A DNA stretch of 64,000 nt from Pseudoalteromonas sp. (GCF_018402495.1 NZ_JAGYIU010000003.1:523417-587416); one strand, 5' to 3'; counted from the stretch's first letter, positions 56,170 through 64,000 are shown. Numbers and translations: made by a program. Notes: generated from the letters alone by a model not told the origin.

Positions 56170-56264
56170 GGTTTCTCTTCTTTTCACTTATTATACTTGC
56201 GCGCTTTATTTTCCTTAACTATTCATGCAATCGGCTTGAACCCGGTTCTATGTATGGAGCGCAC

Positions 56265-57647
56265 ATGTCAGCTGTTACTTGTTCACCCTCATTTATTCCG
56301 GAATTACTTTGCCCCGCTGGTAGCTTAAAAAACATGCGTTATGCGTTTGCCTATGGTGCTGATGCTGTGTATGCCGGTCAGCCGCGTTACAGTTTACGTG
56401 TGCGTAATAACGAATTTGACTTAGATACCTTAAAAATAGGCATTGATGAAGCGCATGCGCTCAATAAAAAGTTTTATGTAGTGTCGAATATTGCTCCGCA
56501 TAACGCAAAAGTTAAGTCGTATTTACGTGATATAGAACCGGTTATTGCCATGAAGCCCGATGCGTTGATCATGTCTGATCCAGGTTTAATAATGCTAGTA
56601 CGTGAAAAGTGGCCCAATATGCCAATTCACCTATCGGTACAGGCAAATGCTGTAAATTTTGCGAGCGTACAGTTTTGGGCAAAACAAGGCATAGAGCGTG
56701 TGATTTTATCCCGTGAGCTATCACTTGAAGAAATAAATGAAATTCGCACACTTTGTCCTGAAACAGAGCTAGAGGTATTTGTACACGGCGCACTTTGTAT
56801 GGCCTATTCAGGGCGCTGTTTGCTTTCGGGTTATATTAATAAACGCGATCCTAACCAAGGTACCTGTACTAATGCGTGCCGCTGGGAATACGATGTAAAG
56901 CCTGGGGTTGAGAACGAAACCGGTGACATGGTACATAAAATTGACCCTGAATCAGTCATACCTACTTTAGGGGAAGGCGCACCTAGCAAGGATGTATTTA
57001 TGCTTGAAGAGCAAGGCCGCCCAGGGGAATACATGCCTGCATTTGAAGACGAACATGGTACGTATATTATGAACTCCAAAGACTTACGTGCGGTGCAATA
57101 CGTAGAGCAACTAACAAAAATGGGGGTGCATAGCCTTAAAATAGAAGGGCGTACTAAGTCGTTTTATTATGTTGCTCGCACCGCACAGGTTTACCGTAAA
57201 GCTATTGATGATGCCGTGGCAGGTAAACCGTTTGATGCCGATTTATTTAAAACCTTAGAAAACCTCGCCCATCGTGGTTACACCGAAGGCTTTTTAAAAC
57301 GTCACGCCCATCAAGATTATCAAAATTACGAGTATGGTCATTCAGTTTCTACCAAGCAACAATTTGTTGGCGAAGTATTAGGGCGCAATGCCACTGGTTT
57401 GGTTGAAATAGATGTAAAAAACAAATTTTGTGTAGGCCATTCATTAGAGCTTATGACACCAAACGGTAATATTAGTTTTGTGCTTGAAAATATGCAAAAC
57501 AAAAAAGGCGAGGTGATTACCGATGCCAAAGGGTCAGGTCATATTGTTCACATCGCTCTACCTGATACCGTTGAGTTAGCGCACGCAATTTTAATGCGCA
57601 ACCTCGATGAACATCAAGACACCCGCAACCCGTTTAAGCAAGCCTAA
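56265..57647 (+). CDS. trhP: tRNA 5-hydroxyuridine modification protein TrhP (U32 peptidase family)
   Basis: About 460 residues of the U32 family, YegQ group. ELLCPAGSLKNMRYAFAYGA opens the barrel, FVHGALCMAYSGRCLLS and GTCTNACRWEYDV supply the cysteines of the Fe-S-type site, and HSLKIEGRTKSFYYVARTAQ is typical. In E. coli TrhP makes ho5U34 in tRNA by the prephenate-dependent, oxygen-independent route. ATG 56265 has GGAG 5 bases upstream; the earlier ATG 56250 does not. A terminator follows. An FNR-like site upstream would fit a role at low oxygen. Confidence 0.9.
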   Translation: MSAVTCSPSFIPELLCPAGSLKNMRYAFAYGADAVYAGQPRYSLRVRNNEFDLDTLKIGIDEAHALNKKFYVVSNIAPHNAKVKSYLRDIEPVIAMKPDALIMSDPGLIMLVREKWPNMPIHLSVQANAVNFASVQFWAKQGIERVILSRELSLEEINEIRTLCPETELEVFVHGALCMAYSGRCLLSGYINKRDPNQGTCTNACRWEYDVKPGVENETGDMVHKIDPESVIPTLGEGAPSKDVFMLEEQGRPGEYMPAFEDEHGTYIMNSKDLRAVQYVEQLTKMGVHSLKIEGRTKSFYYVARTAQVYRKAIDDAVAGKPFDADLFKTLENLAHRGYTEGFLKRHAHQDYQNYEYGHSVSTKQQFVGEVLGRNATGLVEIDVKNKFCVGHSLELMTPNGNISFVLENMQNKKGEVITDAKGSGHIVHIALPDTVELAHAILMRNLDEHQDTRNPFKQA

Positions 57648-57672
57648 GGTTGAGCGCTTTCGTATGTTAATG

Positions 57673-57720
57673 AATTGATTCAAGGTAATACCGCCCGTAC
57701 CCTTGAATCAATTATTTTTT
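57673..57720 (+). terminator. Rho-independent terminator of trhP
   Basis: AATTGATTCAAGG (57673-57685) and CCTTGAATCAATT (57701-57713) form a perfect 13-bp stem around a 15-base loop, followed by a T-run at 57715-57720. It lies 25 bases after the trhP stop. Confidence 0.88.
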
Positions 57721-57725
57721 AATGA

Positions 57726-58160
57726 CTAAAATGATATGACTTTAGTTTCGGTATCAAGCATTTTTTTAGCTATGTGGGGGGGTAAAGCAGGGGTAATACC
57801 TTCAATCAAGTCCGTTTTTTTAACACCTTTATTAGGTAGATAAAGTGCGCAAACCTGAACCTTACCACCCATTTTCATAATATTTTTCATTAAGCTTTGT
57901 GGGCTCATATTATTCGGCTTTAGTTGTGTTAAAACGGATGCTGGAGCATCGACTAATGCAATGTCGCCAGCGGGTCCACACAAAAGAATATCAACTTGCG
58001 CCCCTTGCTTTAGTGCTTGTAAAGACAAAACCATACCCATAAGCTGGGTTTGTGTATTTTCAGACGTTATAAATGACATAAGCTTAGGCTTAGTATCAGC
58101 GGCGAAAGTATTTAAACTAATCGTTGAAGCTAGTAGGAGTATAGCTGTTAATATGCGCAT
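57726..58160 (-). CDS. Periplasmic DsrE-like sulfur-relay protein
   Basis: A 144-residue secreted protein. The signal peptide (1-21) ends in NTFA, AD. The mature part resembles the DsrE/DsrF/YchN fold, with GMVLSLQALKQGAQVDILLCGPAGDIALVD and MKNIMKMGGKVQVCALYLPNKG broken across it. Two cysteines lie in LLCGPAG and VQVCALY; the second corresponds to the usual sulfur-carrying cysteine. It is encoded 48 bases downstream of the rhodanese gene, in the same direction, so persulfide handling is likely. The fold is a guess from motif likeness. Confidence 0.6.
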   Translation of the reverse strand: MRILTAILLLASTISLNTFAADTKPKLMSFITSENTQTQLMGMVLSLQALKQGAQVDILLCGPAGDIALVDAPASVLTQLKPNNMSPQSLMKNIMKMGGKVQVCALYLPNKGVKKTDLIEGITPALPPHIAKKMLDTETKVISF

Positions 58161-58208
58161 AAAAGTGACCTTTCAGTGTACTTTAAAATTAAGAAGCGTT
58201 GCGTTGAG

Positions 58209-58730
58209 TTATACTTTTTGGTTCCACGGCATCAAAGCTATCACTCTTGCTAGCCCGCAAAAGCCGGTTGCACCAGCAACAAACAAACCCATTGCAATAA
58301 ATATTACTGGCCAAATAAAGTTAGTGGAGATGGTCAGAGAAAGCGTGCAAAACAATAATAAAAGAGTGCTAATTGATAACTGGACTTGACGGTCTAGTGG
58401 CAAAATTGACTTTTCACCTTTTCGAACATCATAGCCTTCCTTTACCCACTCATTTATGCCACCGCTAATATTATAAACAGTTAAGTCTGGGTTATGAGCA
58501 AGGAGTTTTTCACAGGCGCTTTTACCCCGCCCTCCTTTTTGACAATAGACTATATAAGCACTCTTTCCTTGTTTGATATCTTCTCCTTTAATTTTACTCA
58601 AAGGATGTAATTTCGAGCCCACTATATGAGAGGTCATGTGTTCTGCAGGTTCGCGAACATCTATTATTTCTACATCTTCCTTCTCAATCATTACAAATGC
58701 TTCGTTTGCAGATATTTCTTTTAGTTGCAT
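58209..58730 (-). CDS. Rhodanese domain fused to a DUF2892 membrane tail
   Basis: A 173-residue protein. The rhodanese domain (about 1-105) has DVREPAEHMTSHIVGS and the active-site loop VYCQKGGRGKSACE with Cys63. The C-terminal part (about 112-165) has two membrane segments and the DUF2892 signature (LDRQVQLSIS, GATGFCGLARV). It would carry sulfane sulfur at the inner face of the membrane. It is divergent from the peroxiredoxin-persulfide dioxygenase genes over a 343-base region with several inverted repeats. Confidence 0.87.
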   Translation of the reverse strand: MQLKEISANEAFVMIEKEDVEIIDVREPAEHMTSHIVGSKLHPLSKIKGEDIKQGKSAYIVYCQKGGRGKSACEKLLAHNPDLTVYNISGGINEWVKEGYDVRKGEKSILPLDRQVQLSISTLLLLFCTLSLTISTNFIWPVIFIAMGLFVAGATGFCGLARVIALMPWNQKV

Positions 58731-59073
58731 AGTTAAGTTTCCTCTTGAATAAGGTTAATTAAAGTATTGTTGAATTTGATTTTAGTTTATATTAGATTAA
58801 CCTAATGTAGCAAGGTTTAATATAAATTTTACTTTGATAAAAAGGAATATGGCTTTAAAAATAAGCAAACCAAGTGCATGAGGTTAAAAATTTAATATTA
58901 ATTTTCAGTGGTTTATAATTTATTTTATTGCTGTTATGTGGCTAAAGAGTAGCCGTTAAAATATTTCATCGATTATATAGATTAGATTCATCTGTTTTCT
59001 TTTATTGCTTTTAGTTATATGCTTATGCAATATTGGTCTTGTCAAAACGATAAACATCAATTAGGAGAATGTT
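58731..59073. promoter_or_regulatory. Divergent regulatory region of the sulfur genes
   Basis: These 343 bases have no supported gene. The best elements are TTTATATTA (58786-58794) and TAATATAAA (58818-58826), a perfect 9-bp inverted pair, with ATTAG...CTAAT (58791-58806) inside. This resembles the AT-rich palindromes bound by ArsR-family sulfur sensors such as BigR, an analogy only. AGGAG lies just before the peroxiredoxin ATG. Confidence 0.4.
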
Positions 59074-59724
59074 ATGACTGAACAAAATGAAAGACAATTA
59101 CAGTTCCCACAATTAAACAAGCCAGCACCTGCATTTAATGCGAAGACAACTCATGGTGATCGTACACTTGAAGATTACAAAGGTAAGTGGTTAGTGCTTT
59201 TCTCGCATCCAGCAGACTTTACTCCGGTATGTACTACCGAGTTCATGGGTTTCGCAAATGCAGCAGAAGAGTTTTCAGCGATGAATACTGAATTATTAGG
59301 TTTATCGATTGACAGTATTCATGCACATATTGCTTGGGTACGTAACATTGAAGAAAACTTTGGTGTGAATATACCTTTCCCAATTATTGCAGATCTTTCA
59401 ATGGAAGTGGCTCATGCTTACGGCATGGTTCAACCTGGTGCAAGCGATACTGCAGCTGTACGAGCTACGTTTATCATTGACCCTGAGGGGGTAATGCGAG
59501 CGATGGTTTATTACCCAATGAGTAATGGTCGCTCAGTAAATGAATTTTTACGTTTAGTTAAAGCACTACAAACAAGTGATGAAAATTCAGTAGCTACACC
59601 AGAGAATTGGGTAGAAGGCGAACCAGTTATTGTACCACCACCGCATACCGTTGAAGACGCTGCTGGTCGTAAAGATAAAGGATACGATTACGTTGATTGG
59701 TACTTTAGTAAAAAATCTCTTTAG
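59074..59724 (+). CDS. 1-Cys peroxiredoxin (Prx6 type)
   Basis: A 216-residue peroxidase. The peroxidatic Cys53 lies in HPADFTPVCTTEFMGF. The remainder (TELLGLSIDSIHAHIAWVRN, FPIIADLSMEVAHAYGM split) and the C-terminal extension with GEPVIVPPP and GYDYVDWYFSKKSL match the Prx6/1-Cys subgroup rather than AhpC. It reduces peroxides with an outside thiol donor. ATTAGGAGAATGTT supplies a ribosome binding site. The persulfide dioxygenase follows by 58 bases. Confidence 0.93.
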   Translation: MTEQNERQLQFPQLNKPAPAFNAKTTHGDRTLEDYKGKWLVLFSHPADFTPVCTTEFMGFANAAEEFSAMNTELLGLSIDSIHAHIAWVRNIEENFGVNIPFPIIADLSMEVAHAYGMVQPGASDTAAVRATFIIDPEGVMRAMVYYPMSNGRSVNEFLRLVKALQTSDENSVATPENWVEGEPVIVPPPHTVEDAAGRKDKGYDYVDWYFSKKSL

Positions 59725-59782
59725 TATTGTTTAGTAACCTCAGCCCAAGTGTTCCTCCTTGGGCTAATTTAGGAGACGCACT

Positions 59783-60652
59783 ATGAGCATAAACTATCAT
59801 ATAAAACAGTTTTTAGATGAAGACAGTGAAACCTTTAGCTATGTTGTTTTTGATAAGCAAACTAAAAAAGCCATGGTTATCGATCCCGTTTTAGACTTTG
59901 ATTATAAATCGGGTCGCACTTACCAAGATGGTGTTGAAAAAATAGCCAGCTATATCAATGAACATAATCTTACACTCGAATGGGTACTTGAAACACATGC
60001 ACATGCTGATCACATTTCAGGTGCACCATTTTTTAAAAAACAGTTTGGTGCAAAAATTGGGATTGGTGAGCATATTAAACACGTTCAAAAGACGTTTAAA
60101 ACATTATTTAATTTAGAAAAAGAATTTCTCCCTGACGGAGCGCAGTTTGATAGGTTATTTAAAGACGGTGAGATTTTTCATGTGGGTGAACTTACAATTC
60201 GAGTAATGCATACGCCAGGCCATACCCCTGCCGATTTAGCTTATTTGATTGATGAAAGTGTAATATTTGTAGGGGATACTATTTTTATGCCAGACGTTGG
60301 CACGGCACGGTGTGATTTTCCAGGTGGGAGCAGTTCACAGCTTTTTGACTCGATAAAAAAAGTATTGGCTTTGCCGGATGAAACAACGATTCAAGTATGC
60401 CATGACTACCCAAACGAAAGTCGAGATTATCGCCATAGCGTCACAGTTAAAGAGCAAAAAGAGTCTAATATCCATGTCAACAACAGCGTAATAAAAGAGC
60501 AATTTATAGAAATGCGTGAAACACGTGATAAAACGCTATCTATGCCGCGCCTTATTTTGCCTGCAATTCAACTTAATGTGAGGGCGGGTAATTTTCCACC
60601 TGCAGATAATAACGGTGTTAGCTATTTGAAAGTGCCACTCAATCAGCTTTAA
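59783..60652 (+). CDS. Persulfide dioxygenase, ETHE1/Blh-type metallo-beta-lactamase fold
   Basis: A 289-residue non-haem iron enzyme that oxidises glutathione persulfide to sulfite. The metal motif ETHAHADHISG has His72, His74, Asp76 and His77. VMHTPGHTPADLAYL, FVGDTIFMPDVGTARCDFPGG and VCHDYPNESRDY are those of the ETHE1/persulfide dioxygenase group rather than glyoxalase II. AGGAG precedes the ATG. Placed after a peroxiredoxin and near rhodanese, it supports a sulfide/persulfide detoxification role. Confidence 0.9.
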   Translation: MSINYHIKQFLDEDSETFSYVVFDKQTKKAMVIDPVLDFDYKSGRTYQDGVEKIASYINEHNLTLEWVLETHAHADHISGAPFFKKQFGAKIGIGEHIKHVQKTFKTLFNLEKEFLPDGAQFDRLFKDGEIFHVGELTIRVMHTPGHTPADLAYLIDESVIFVGDTIFMPDVGTARCDFPGGSSSQLFDSIKKVLALPDETTIQVCHDYPNESRDYRHSVTVKEQKESNIHVNNSVIKEQFIEMRETRDKTLSMPRLILPAIQLNVRAGNFPPADNNGVSYLKVPLNQL

Positions 60653-60707
60653 AATTATAGCTACTTTTATAGTTAATCTATTTTACAAGAGCTCAGAGGG
60701 AAGAGTA

Positions 60708-61286
60708 ATGTTAAAAAACTACTTAGTTTTAATTTTAATCATGGGTTTTACTCCTTTAGCTGTAAATTCAACATCACTTGGTGAAAATGATAAAAGTGTA
60801 TTGGAGCAAGAAGCACAAAAGCGAATAAAAGAATTCTCGAGCAGTTTAAAGTCGCAGTTAAAGTCAGCTATAAATAAAGGAGGGCTCAGCGCTGGTGTTA
60901 AAGTGTGCAGTGAGCAGGCACCACAAATAGCTGAGCAGTTGTCAACGGATGGCTGGATTGTTGGTCGTACTAGCTTACGTACCAGAAACACTAGTAATAC
61001 GGCTGATCAATGGGAGCTAAAAACGCTGGCTGATTTTGAAAAACTTAAACAGCAAGGTATTGAGGTTAATACATTGACAAAGTCGAGTTACGATGAACAA
61101 AGCTTCCGCTACATGAAAGCTATACCAACCGGTGGTTTGTGCTTAGCTTGTCATGGCTCTACAGTTGCACCTGATGTGAAAACGGTTATTAAACAGTACT
61201 ACCCTTTAGATGAAGCGGTTGGGTTTAACGCAGGTGATATTCGAGGGGCATTTACCTTAGTAAAAGCACTCCAAGCTGCGAATTAA
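60708..61286 (+). CDS. DUF3365 (Tll0287-like) c-haem protein
   Basis: A 192-residue secreted protein. The signal peptide (1-20 or so, VLILIMGFTPLAVNS) precedes a DUF3365 domain with the haem motif CLACH (Cys145, Cys148, His149). VGRTSLRTRNTSNTAD, FRYMKAIPTGG and GDIRGAFTLVKAL are typical of the group. Members bind one c-type haem and may act as a redox sensor or electron carrier. It lies between the persulfide dioxygenase and cydAB, all on the plus strand. A ccm system is required but not seen here. Confidence 0.85.
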   Translation: MLKNYLVLILIMGFTPLAVNSTSLGENDKSVLEQEAQKRIKEFSSSLKSQLKSAINKGGLSAGVKVCSEQAPQIAEQLSTDGWIVGRTSLRTRNTSNTADQWELKTLADFEKLKQQGIEVNTLTKSSYDEQSFRYMKAIPTGGLCLACHGSTVAPDVKTVIKQYYPLDEAVGFNAGDIRGAFTLVKALQAAN

Positions 61287-61287
61287 C

Positions 61288-61301
61288 GTGATCAATATCA
61301 A
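61288..61301. promoter_or_regulatory. FNR-like site upstream of cydAB
   Basis: GTGATCAATATCAA matches the FNR consensus TTGATNNNNATCAA at 9 of 10 defined positions. It directly follows the DUF3365 stop and lies 260 bases before cydA, within the intergenic promoter region. Confidence 0.5.
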
Positions 61302-61509
61302 GTTATCTATTGTATTTTAATTGCGCAGTTGATTTTATGTTTATTTAAAATACAATCATATATAACAAAAAGATATTTAATTATAACCAAATTGAATTAA
61401 TGTGTTGTTACAGGTTTATTTATTTGAACTCGGCTTGCTTTTACAAAAGCACCAGCCAACGAATCGTATAACAGTAATGAAAGTAGTGCAGCGTTGAGTG
61501 AATTTTAAT

Positions 61510-61532
61510 CTGCAAAGATCAAAAGATCTGAG
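61510..61532 (+). repeat. Copy E of the 23-base intergenic motif
   Basis: CTGCAAAGATCAAAAGATCTGAG, 29 bases before the cydA start. Only its first half matches the other copies well. Confidence 0.3.
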
Positions 61533-61561
61533 CGTAATTTTTAAAAACATTAGGAATGGAT

Positions 61562-62959
61562 ATGGAATTAGATCCTCTTTTACTATCGCGAATACAATTT
61601 GCGTTTGTTGTATGTTTTCATGCAATCTTCCCTGTCTTTACTATAGGCTTGGCAAGCACAATTGCTGGCTTTGAATTCTTATCATTTAAAACAGGTAATC
61701 CAATATGGCAAAGGCTCTCTAAATTTTGGATTCAAGTTTTTGCTGTAGTGTTTGGTATTGGTGTTGTTTCAGGAATTGTGATGTCATTCCAGTTTGGTAC
61801 AAATTGGAGTAATTTTTCCTATGCGACCGCTAATTTTTTAGGGCCTGTGTTGAGCTACGAAGTAGTTACAGCGTTCTTTTTAGAAGCTGCATTTTTAGGT
61901 GTGCTTTTATTCGGCAGAGACAAAGTGCCACAAGGAGTGCACCTTTTTGCAGCATGCATGGTGGCGCTAGGCACATTTATCTCTTCTTTTTGGATACTTT
62001 CAGCAAACTCTATGATGCAAACACCTCAAGGTTTAGAGTTAATAGATGGCATTTATCATGTAGCATCCTGGTCGCAAGCGTTATTTAATCCTTCTTTTGG
62101 TTATCGTTTTTTACACATGGCTATCGCGTCATTTTTAACTGCTGCGTTAGTGGTTGCCGGTGTAAGCGCATGGTTTTTACTCAAAAACAGAGAATTTGAA
62201 GCAAATCGAAAAGCGCTTTCAATCGCTTTGTGGTTCTTGCTGTTCTTAGCGCCTGCTCAGGCGGTTATTGGTGACTTTCATGGTTTAAATACACTTAAAC
62301 ACCAACCCATGAAAGTAGCAGCAATGGAAGGTAATTGGGAAACGGCTAAAGGCGTGCCGCTGTTACTATTTGCGATACCCGATCAGCAAGAGCAAAAAAA
62401 CCACTTTGAGGTCAAAATACCTAAGCTCGCAAGCTTTGTGTTAACTCATGATTGGGATGGCGAAGTACCTGGCTTAAATGAAGTATCTAAAGAAGAACAG
62501 CCCCCAGTATTTATTGTATTTTGGTCGTTTAGGATCATGGTTGCGCTTGGCTTTTTAATGATAGGGTTTGCATTGTGGGGCTTAATATTAAGAAGAAAAG
62601 GACAGTACTATAAATCGCCTTTATTTTTAAATGGCTTAAGATTAATGAGTTTAAGCCCGTTTTTTGCTGTTTTAGCTGGTTGGATAGTAACAGAAACTGG
62701 CAGAGCACCTTGGTTGATTTATGGACAAATGACCCACGCTCAAGGGTTAACTCCTTCACTAACTGGTGGCATGGCACTATTTACTTTGATTGGGTATATC
62801 ATTGTTTATTCACTCGTATTCAGCGCTGGTGTTTACTATTTATTAAAAGTATTTAAAGGCGGAATAGAAAAGGCGAGTGCACCACATGAAATGGATGAAA
62901 TTGAACGTCCTATGCGCCCATTTTCTGCAGCCCATGTTGCTATTGACGAGAAGGAATAA
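61562..62959 (+). CDS. cydA: Cytochrome bd-type quinol oxidase subunit I
   Basis: A 465-residue polytopic membrane protein holding haems b558, b595 and d. SRIQFAFVVCFHAIFPVFTI (haem ligand His), MSFQFGTNWSNFS, WILSANSMMQTPQG, the histidine in GYRFLHMA, GDFHGLNTLKHQPMK and the ETGRAPWLIYGQ signature are visible. The short Q-loop and length fit the cyanide-insensitive (CioA) group. AGGA at 61552-61555 is 6 bases before ATG 61562 and abuts the earlier ATG 61556, so 61562 is preferred. Oxygen reduction by bd oxidases resists sulfide and cyanide, matching its sulfur neighbours. Four bases separate it from cydB. Confidence 0.95.
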   Translation: MELDPLLLSRIQFAFVVCFHAIFPVFTIGLASTIAGFEFLSFKTGNPIWQRLSKFWIQVFAVVFGIGVVSGIVMSFQFGTNWSNFSYATANFLGPVLSYEVVTAFFLEAAFLGVLLFGRDKVPQGVHLFAACMVALGTFISSFWILSANSMMQTPQGLELIDGIYHVASWSQALFNPSFGYRFLHMAIASFLTAALVVAGVSAWFLLKNREFEANRKALSIALWFLLFLAPAQAVIGDFHGLNTLKHQPMKVAAMEGNWETAKGVPLLLFAIPDQQEQKNHFEVKIPKLASFVLTHDWDGEVPGLNEVSKEEQPPVFIVFWSFRIMVALGFLMIGFALWGLILRRKGQYYKSPLFLNGLRLMSLSPFFAVLAGWIVTETGRAPWLIYGQMTHAQGLTPSLTGGMALFTLIGYIIVYSLVFSAGVYYLLKVFKGGIEKASAPHEMDEIERPMRPFSAAHVAIDEKE

Positions 62960-62962
62960 AGT

Positions 62963-63964
62963 ATGGAACAGCCATTTGATTTAACTATAATATGGGCAGG
63001 CATCATTGGTTTTGGGATCATGATGTATGTATTAATGGATGGATTTGACTTGGGGCAGGGAATTTTATTTCCCTTTGCCCCGAATGAAAAAGCACGCGAT
63101 AAAATGATGAATTCTGTTGCACCTGTATGGGATGGTAACGAAACATGGTTAGTGCTTGGTGGTGCAGGTTTACTTGCCGCATTTCCACTGGTTTACGCTG
63201 TTTTTTTACCGGCTTTGTATATAGGGGTCTTTTTATTACTTGCAGGACTCATTTTTAGAGGCGTAGCATTTGAGTTTAGATTTAAAGCAAAAACCTCTAA
63301 GCATCTATGGAGTTGGTCGTTTTCAGTAGGGTCTATTGTTGCATCATTTGCTCAGGGAGCTGTGGTGGGGGCTTATATTCAAGGTTTTGAAACAGAAGGC
63401 TTTGTTTATTCGGGCGGACCTTTAGATTGGTTAAGTGTATTTACTGTGTTAACCGGATTAGGGTTAGTTGTAGGTTATGCACTGCTAGGTAGCACGTGGC
63501 TTATTATGAAAACGGATGGTGAAGTACAAGATTGGGCTTATAAAATTACGCCTAAGCTCCTTGTTGCCTTTTTAGTTGTATTTGCCATTGTGTGTGCTTA
63601 TACCCCTTTTATAGATGAGACTGTTAAAGCTAAGTGGTTTGATAATGTAAGCTTGATTTGGTTAATTCCTGTGTTGGTAATGTACTGTGCGTATGTGGTT
63701 TATCGTTCAGTTAAAAAACAAAGTGATGGCTTACCCTTTGTAGCAACAATGGGGATTTTCTTATTCAGTTATATTGGCCTTTTAGTAAGTAAATGGCCTT
63801 ATATTGTGCCTCCTAAGTTTACTATTTGGGATGCGGCATCGTCATATAATTCACAGCTGTTTTTACTGATAGGGTTTCTTTTTGTTATTCCTATTGTGTT
63901 AGGTTATACCAGCTGGACGTACTGGGTGTTTAGAGGCAAGGTTAAGGATACGGGTTATCACTAG
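62963..63964 (+). CDS. cydB: Cytochrome bd-type quinol oxidase subunit II
   Basis: A 333-residue polytopic membrane protein paired with subunit I. GFGIMMYVLMDGFDLGQGIL and VWDGNETWLVLGGAGLLAAFP (split by a few residues) are subunit II hallmarks; LIFRGVAFEFRFKAK follows. It starts 3 bases after the cydA stop (GAGAAGGAATAAAGT supplies the ribosome binding site) and ends 36 bases before the window edge, so a small CydX/CydY-type gene could lie beyond. Confidence 0.95.
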   Translation: MEQPFDLTIIWAGIIGFGIMMYVLMDGFDLGQGILFPFAPNEKARDKMMNSVAPVWDGNETWLVLGGAGLLAAFPLVYAVFLPALYIGVFLLLAGLIFRGVAFEFRFKAKTSKHLWSWSFSVGSIVASFAQGAVVGAYIQGFETEGFVYSGGPLDWLSVFTVLTGLGLVVGYALLGSTWLIMKTDGEVQDWAYKITPKLLVAFLVVFAIVCAYTPFIDETVKAKWFDNVSLIWLIPVLVMYCAYVVYRSVKKQSDGLPFVATMGIFLFSYIGLLVSKWPYIVPPKFTIWDAASSYNSQLFLLIGFLFVIPIVLGYTSWTYWVFRGKVKDTGYH

Positions 63965-64000
63965 GCTTTGCGGATTGAAATTTGTTCGAACTAGGGGCGG

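Noticed and set aside
1..64000. tRNA or rRNA genes, prophage or integrative element
   Set aside because: No cloverleaf-like, rRNA-like, integrase or phage-structural sequence was recognised; the only mobile element seen is the insertion sequence at 40714-42456.

Overview
The window looks like chromosome from a marine gammaproteobacterium of the Alteromonadales, most likely Pseudoalteromonas. The grounds are moderate-to-low GC, an N-acetylglucosamine pathway of the Shewanella/Alteromonas type (LacI-type NagR, BadF-type kinase, SIS-type NagB-II), a conserved rlmN-pilF-rodZ-ispG-hisS-yfgM-bamB-der block, many c-di-GMP and two-component genes, and short intergenic repeats. This is pattern recognition; no database search was run.

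Layout. 1-3.5 kb: TonB receptor with terminator, the ribosome-rescue gene arfA, and a spacer with a 7-bp tandem repeat. 3.4-13.4 kb: a glutaredoxin-membrane fusion, then a chitin-sugar region: LacI-type regulator, GH20 hexosaminidase lipoprotein, and nagK-nagB(II)-nagA-nagP. Two palindromic operators match the NagR type. The transporter nagP is broken by an in-frame TAA and carries a 21-bp tandem duplication. 13.5-18.9 kb: DUF2235 hydrolase, type II NADH dehydrogenase, RecQ-family helicase, YkgJ-type protein. 18.9-23.3 kb: KtrAB potassium uptake divergent from a KdpDE-like two-component pair, with TTTATA-rich inverted repeats between them. 23.5-37.7 kb: signalling genes (Cache histidine kinase plus HD-GYP regulator; hybrid kinase, CheY-like regulator, Hpt-REC-REC-GGDEF protein, EAL protein with a clipped GGDEF), interrupted by GST, an MDR oxidoreductase, anmK and an unknown gene. 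37.7-44.1 kb: Sua5, a zinc-ribbon gene without a clear start, a large unknown gene killed by a nonsense codon and an IS1634-type insertion, and a cryptochrome-DASH gene. 44.3-54.5 kb: housekeeping genes on the minus strand (der, bamB, yfgM, hisS, ispG, rodZ, pilF, rlmN, ndk); pilF carries an unusual C-terminal pair of LysM domains. 54.8-57.7 kb: a soluble PAS chemoreceptor and trhP, with an FNR-like site between them. 57.7-64 kb: DsrE-like protein, rhodanese, 1-Cys peroxiredoxin, ETHE1-type persulfide dioxygenase, DUF3365 haem protein and cytochrome bd (cydAB), which together look like a reactive-sulfur and low-oxygen respiration island.

How the parts work together. Chitobiose ends are trimmed by the GH20 enzyme, and GlcNAc is phosphorylated, deacetylated and deaminated to fructose-6-phosphate. 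With nagP broken, uptake must rely on another transporter or the pathway is decaying. The KtrAB/KdpDE-like pair suggests potassium sensing rewired to a Ktr system. The signalling block appears to feed two phosphorelays into c-di-GMP synthesis and breakdown. No prophage, CRISPR array, rRNA or tRNA gene was seen. I found no single convincing new defence or biosynthetic system. The best leads are the KtrAB-KdpDE pairing, the sulfur/bd oxidase island with its candidate operators, the arfA 3' hairpin, the two FNR-like sites, and the multiply broken genes.
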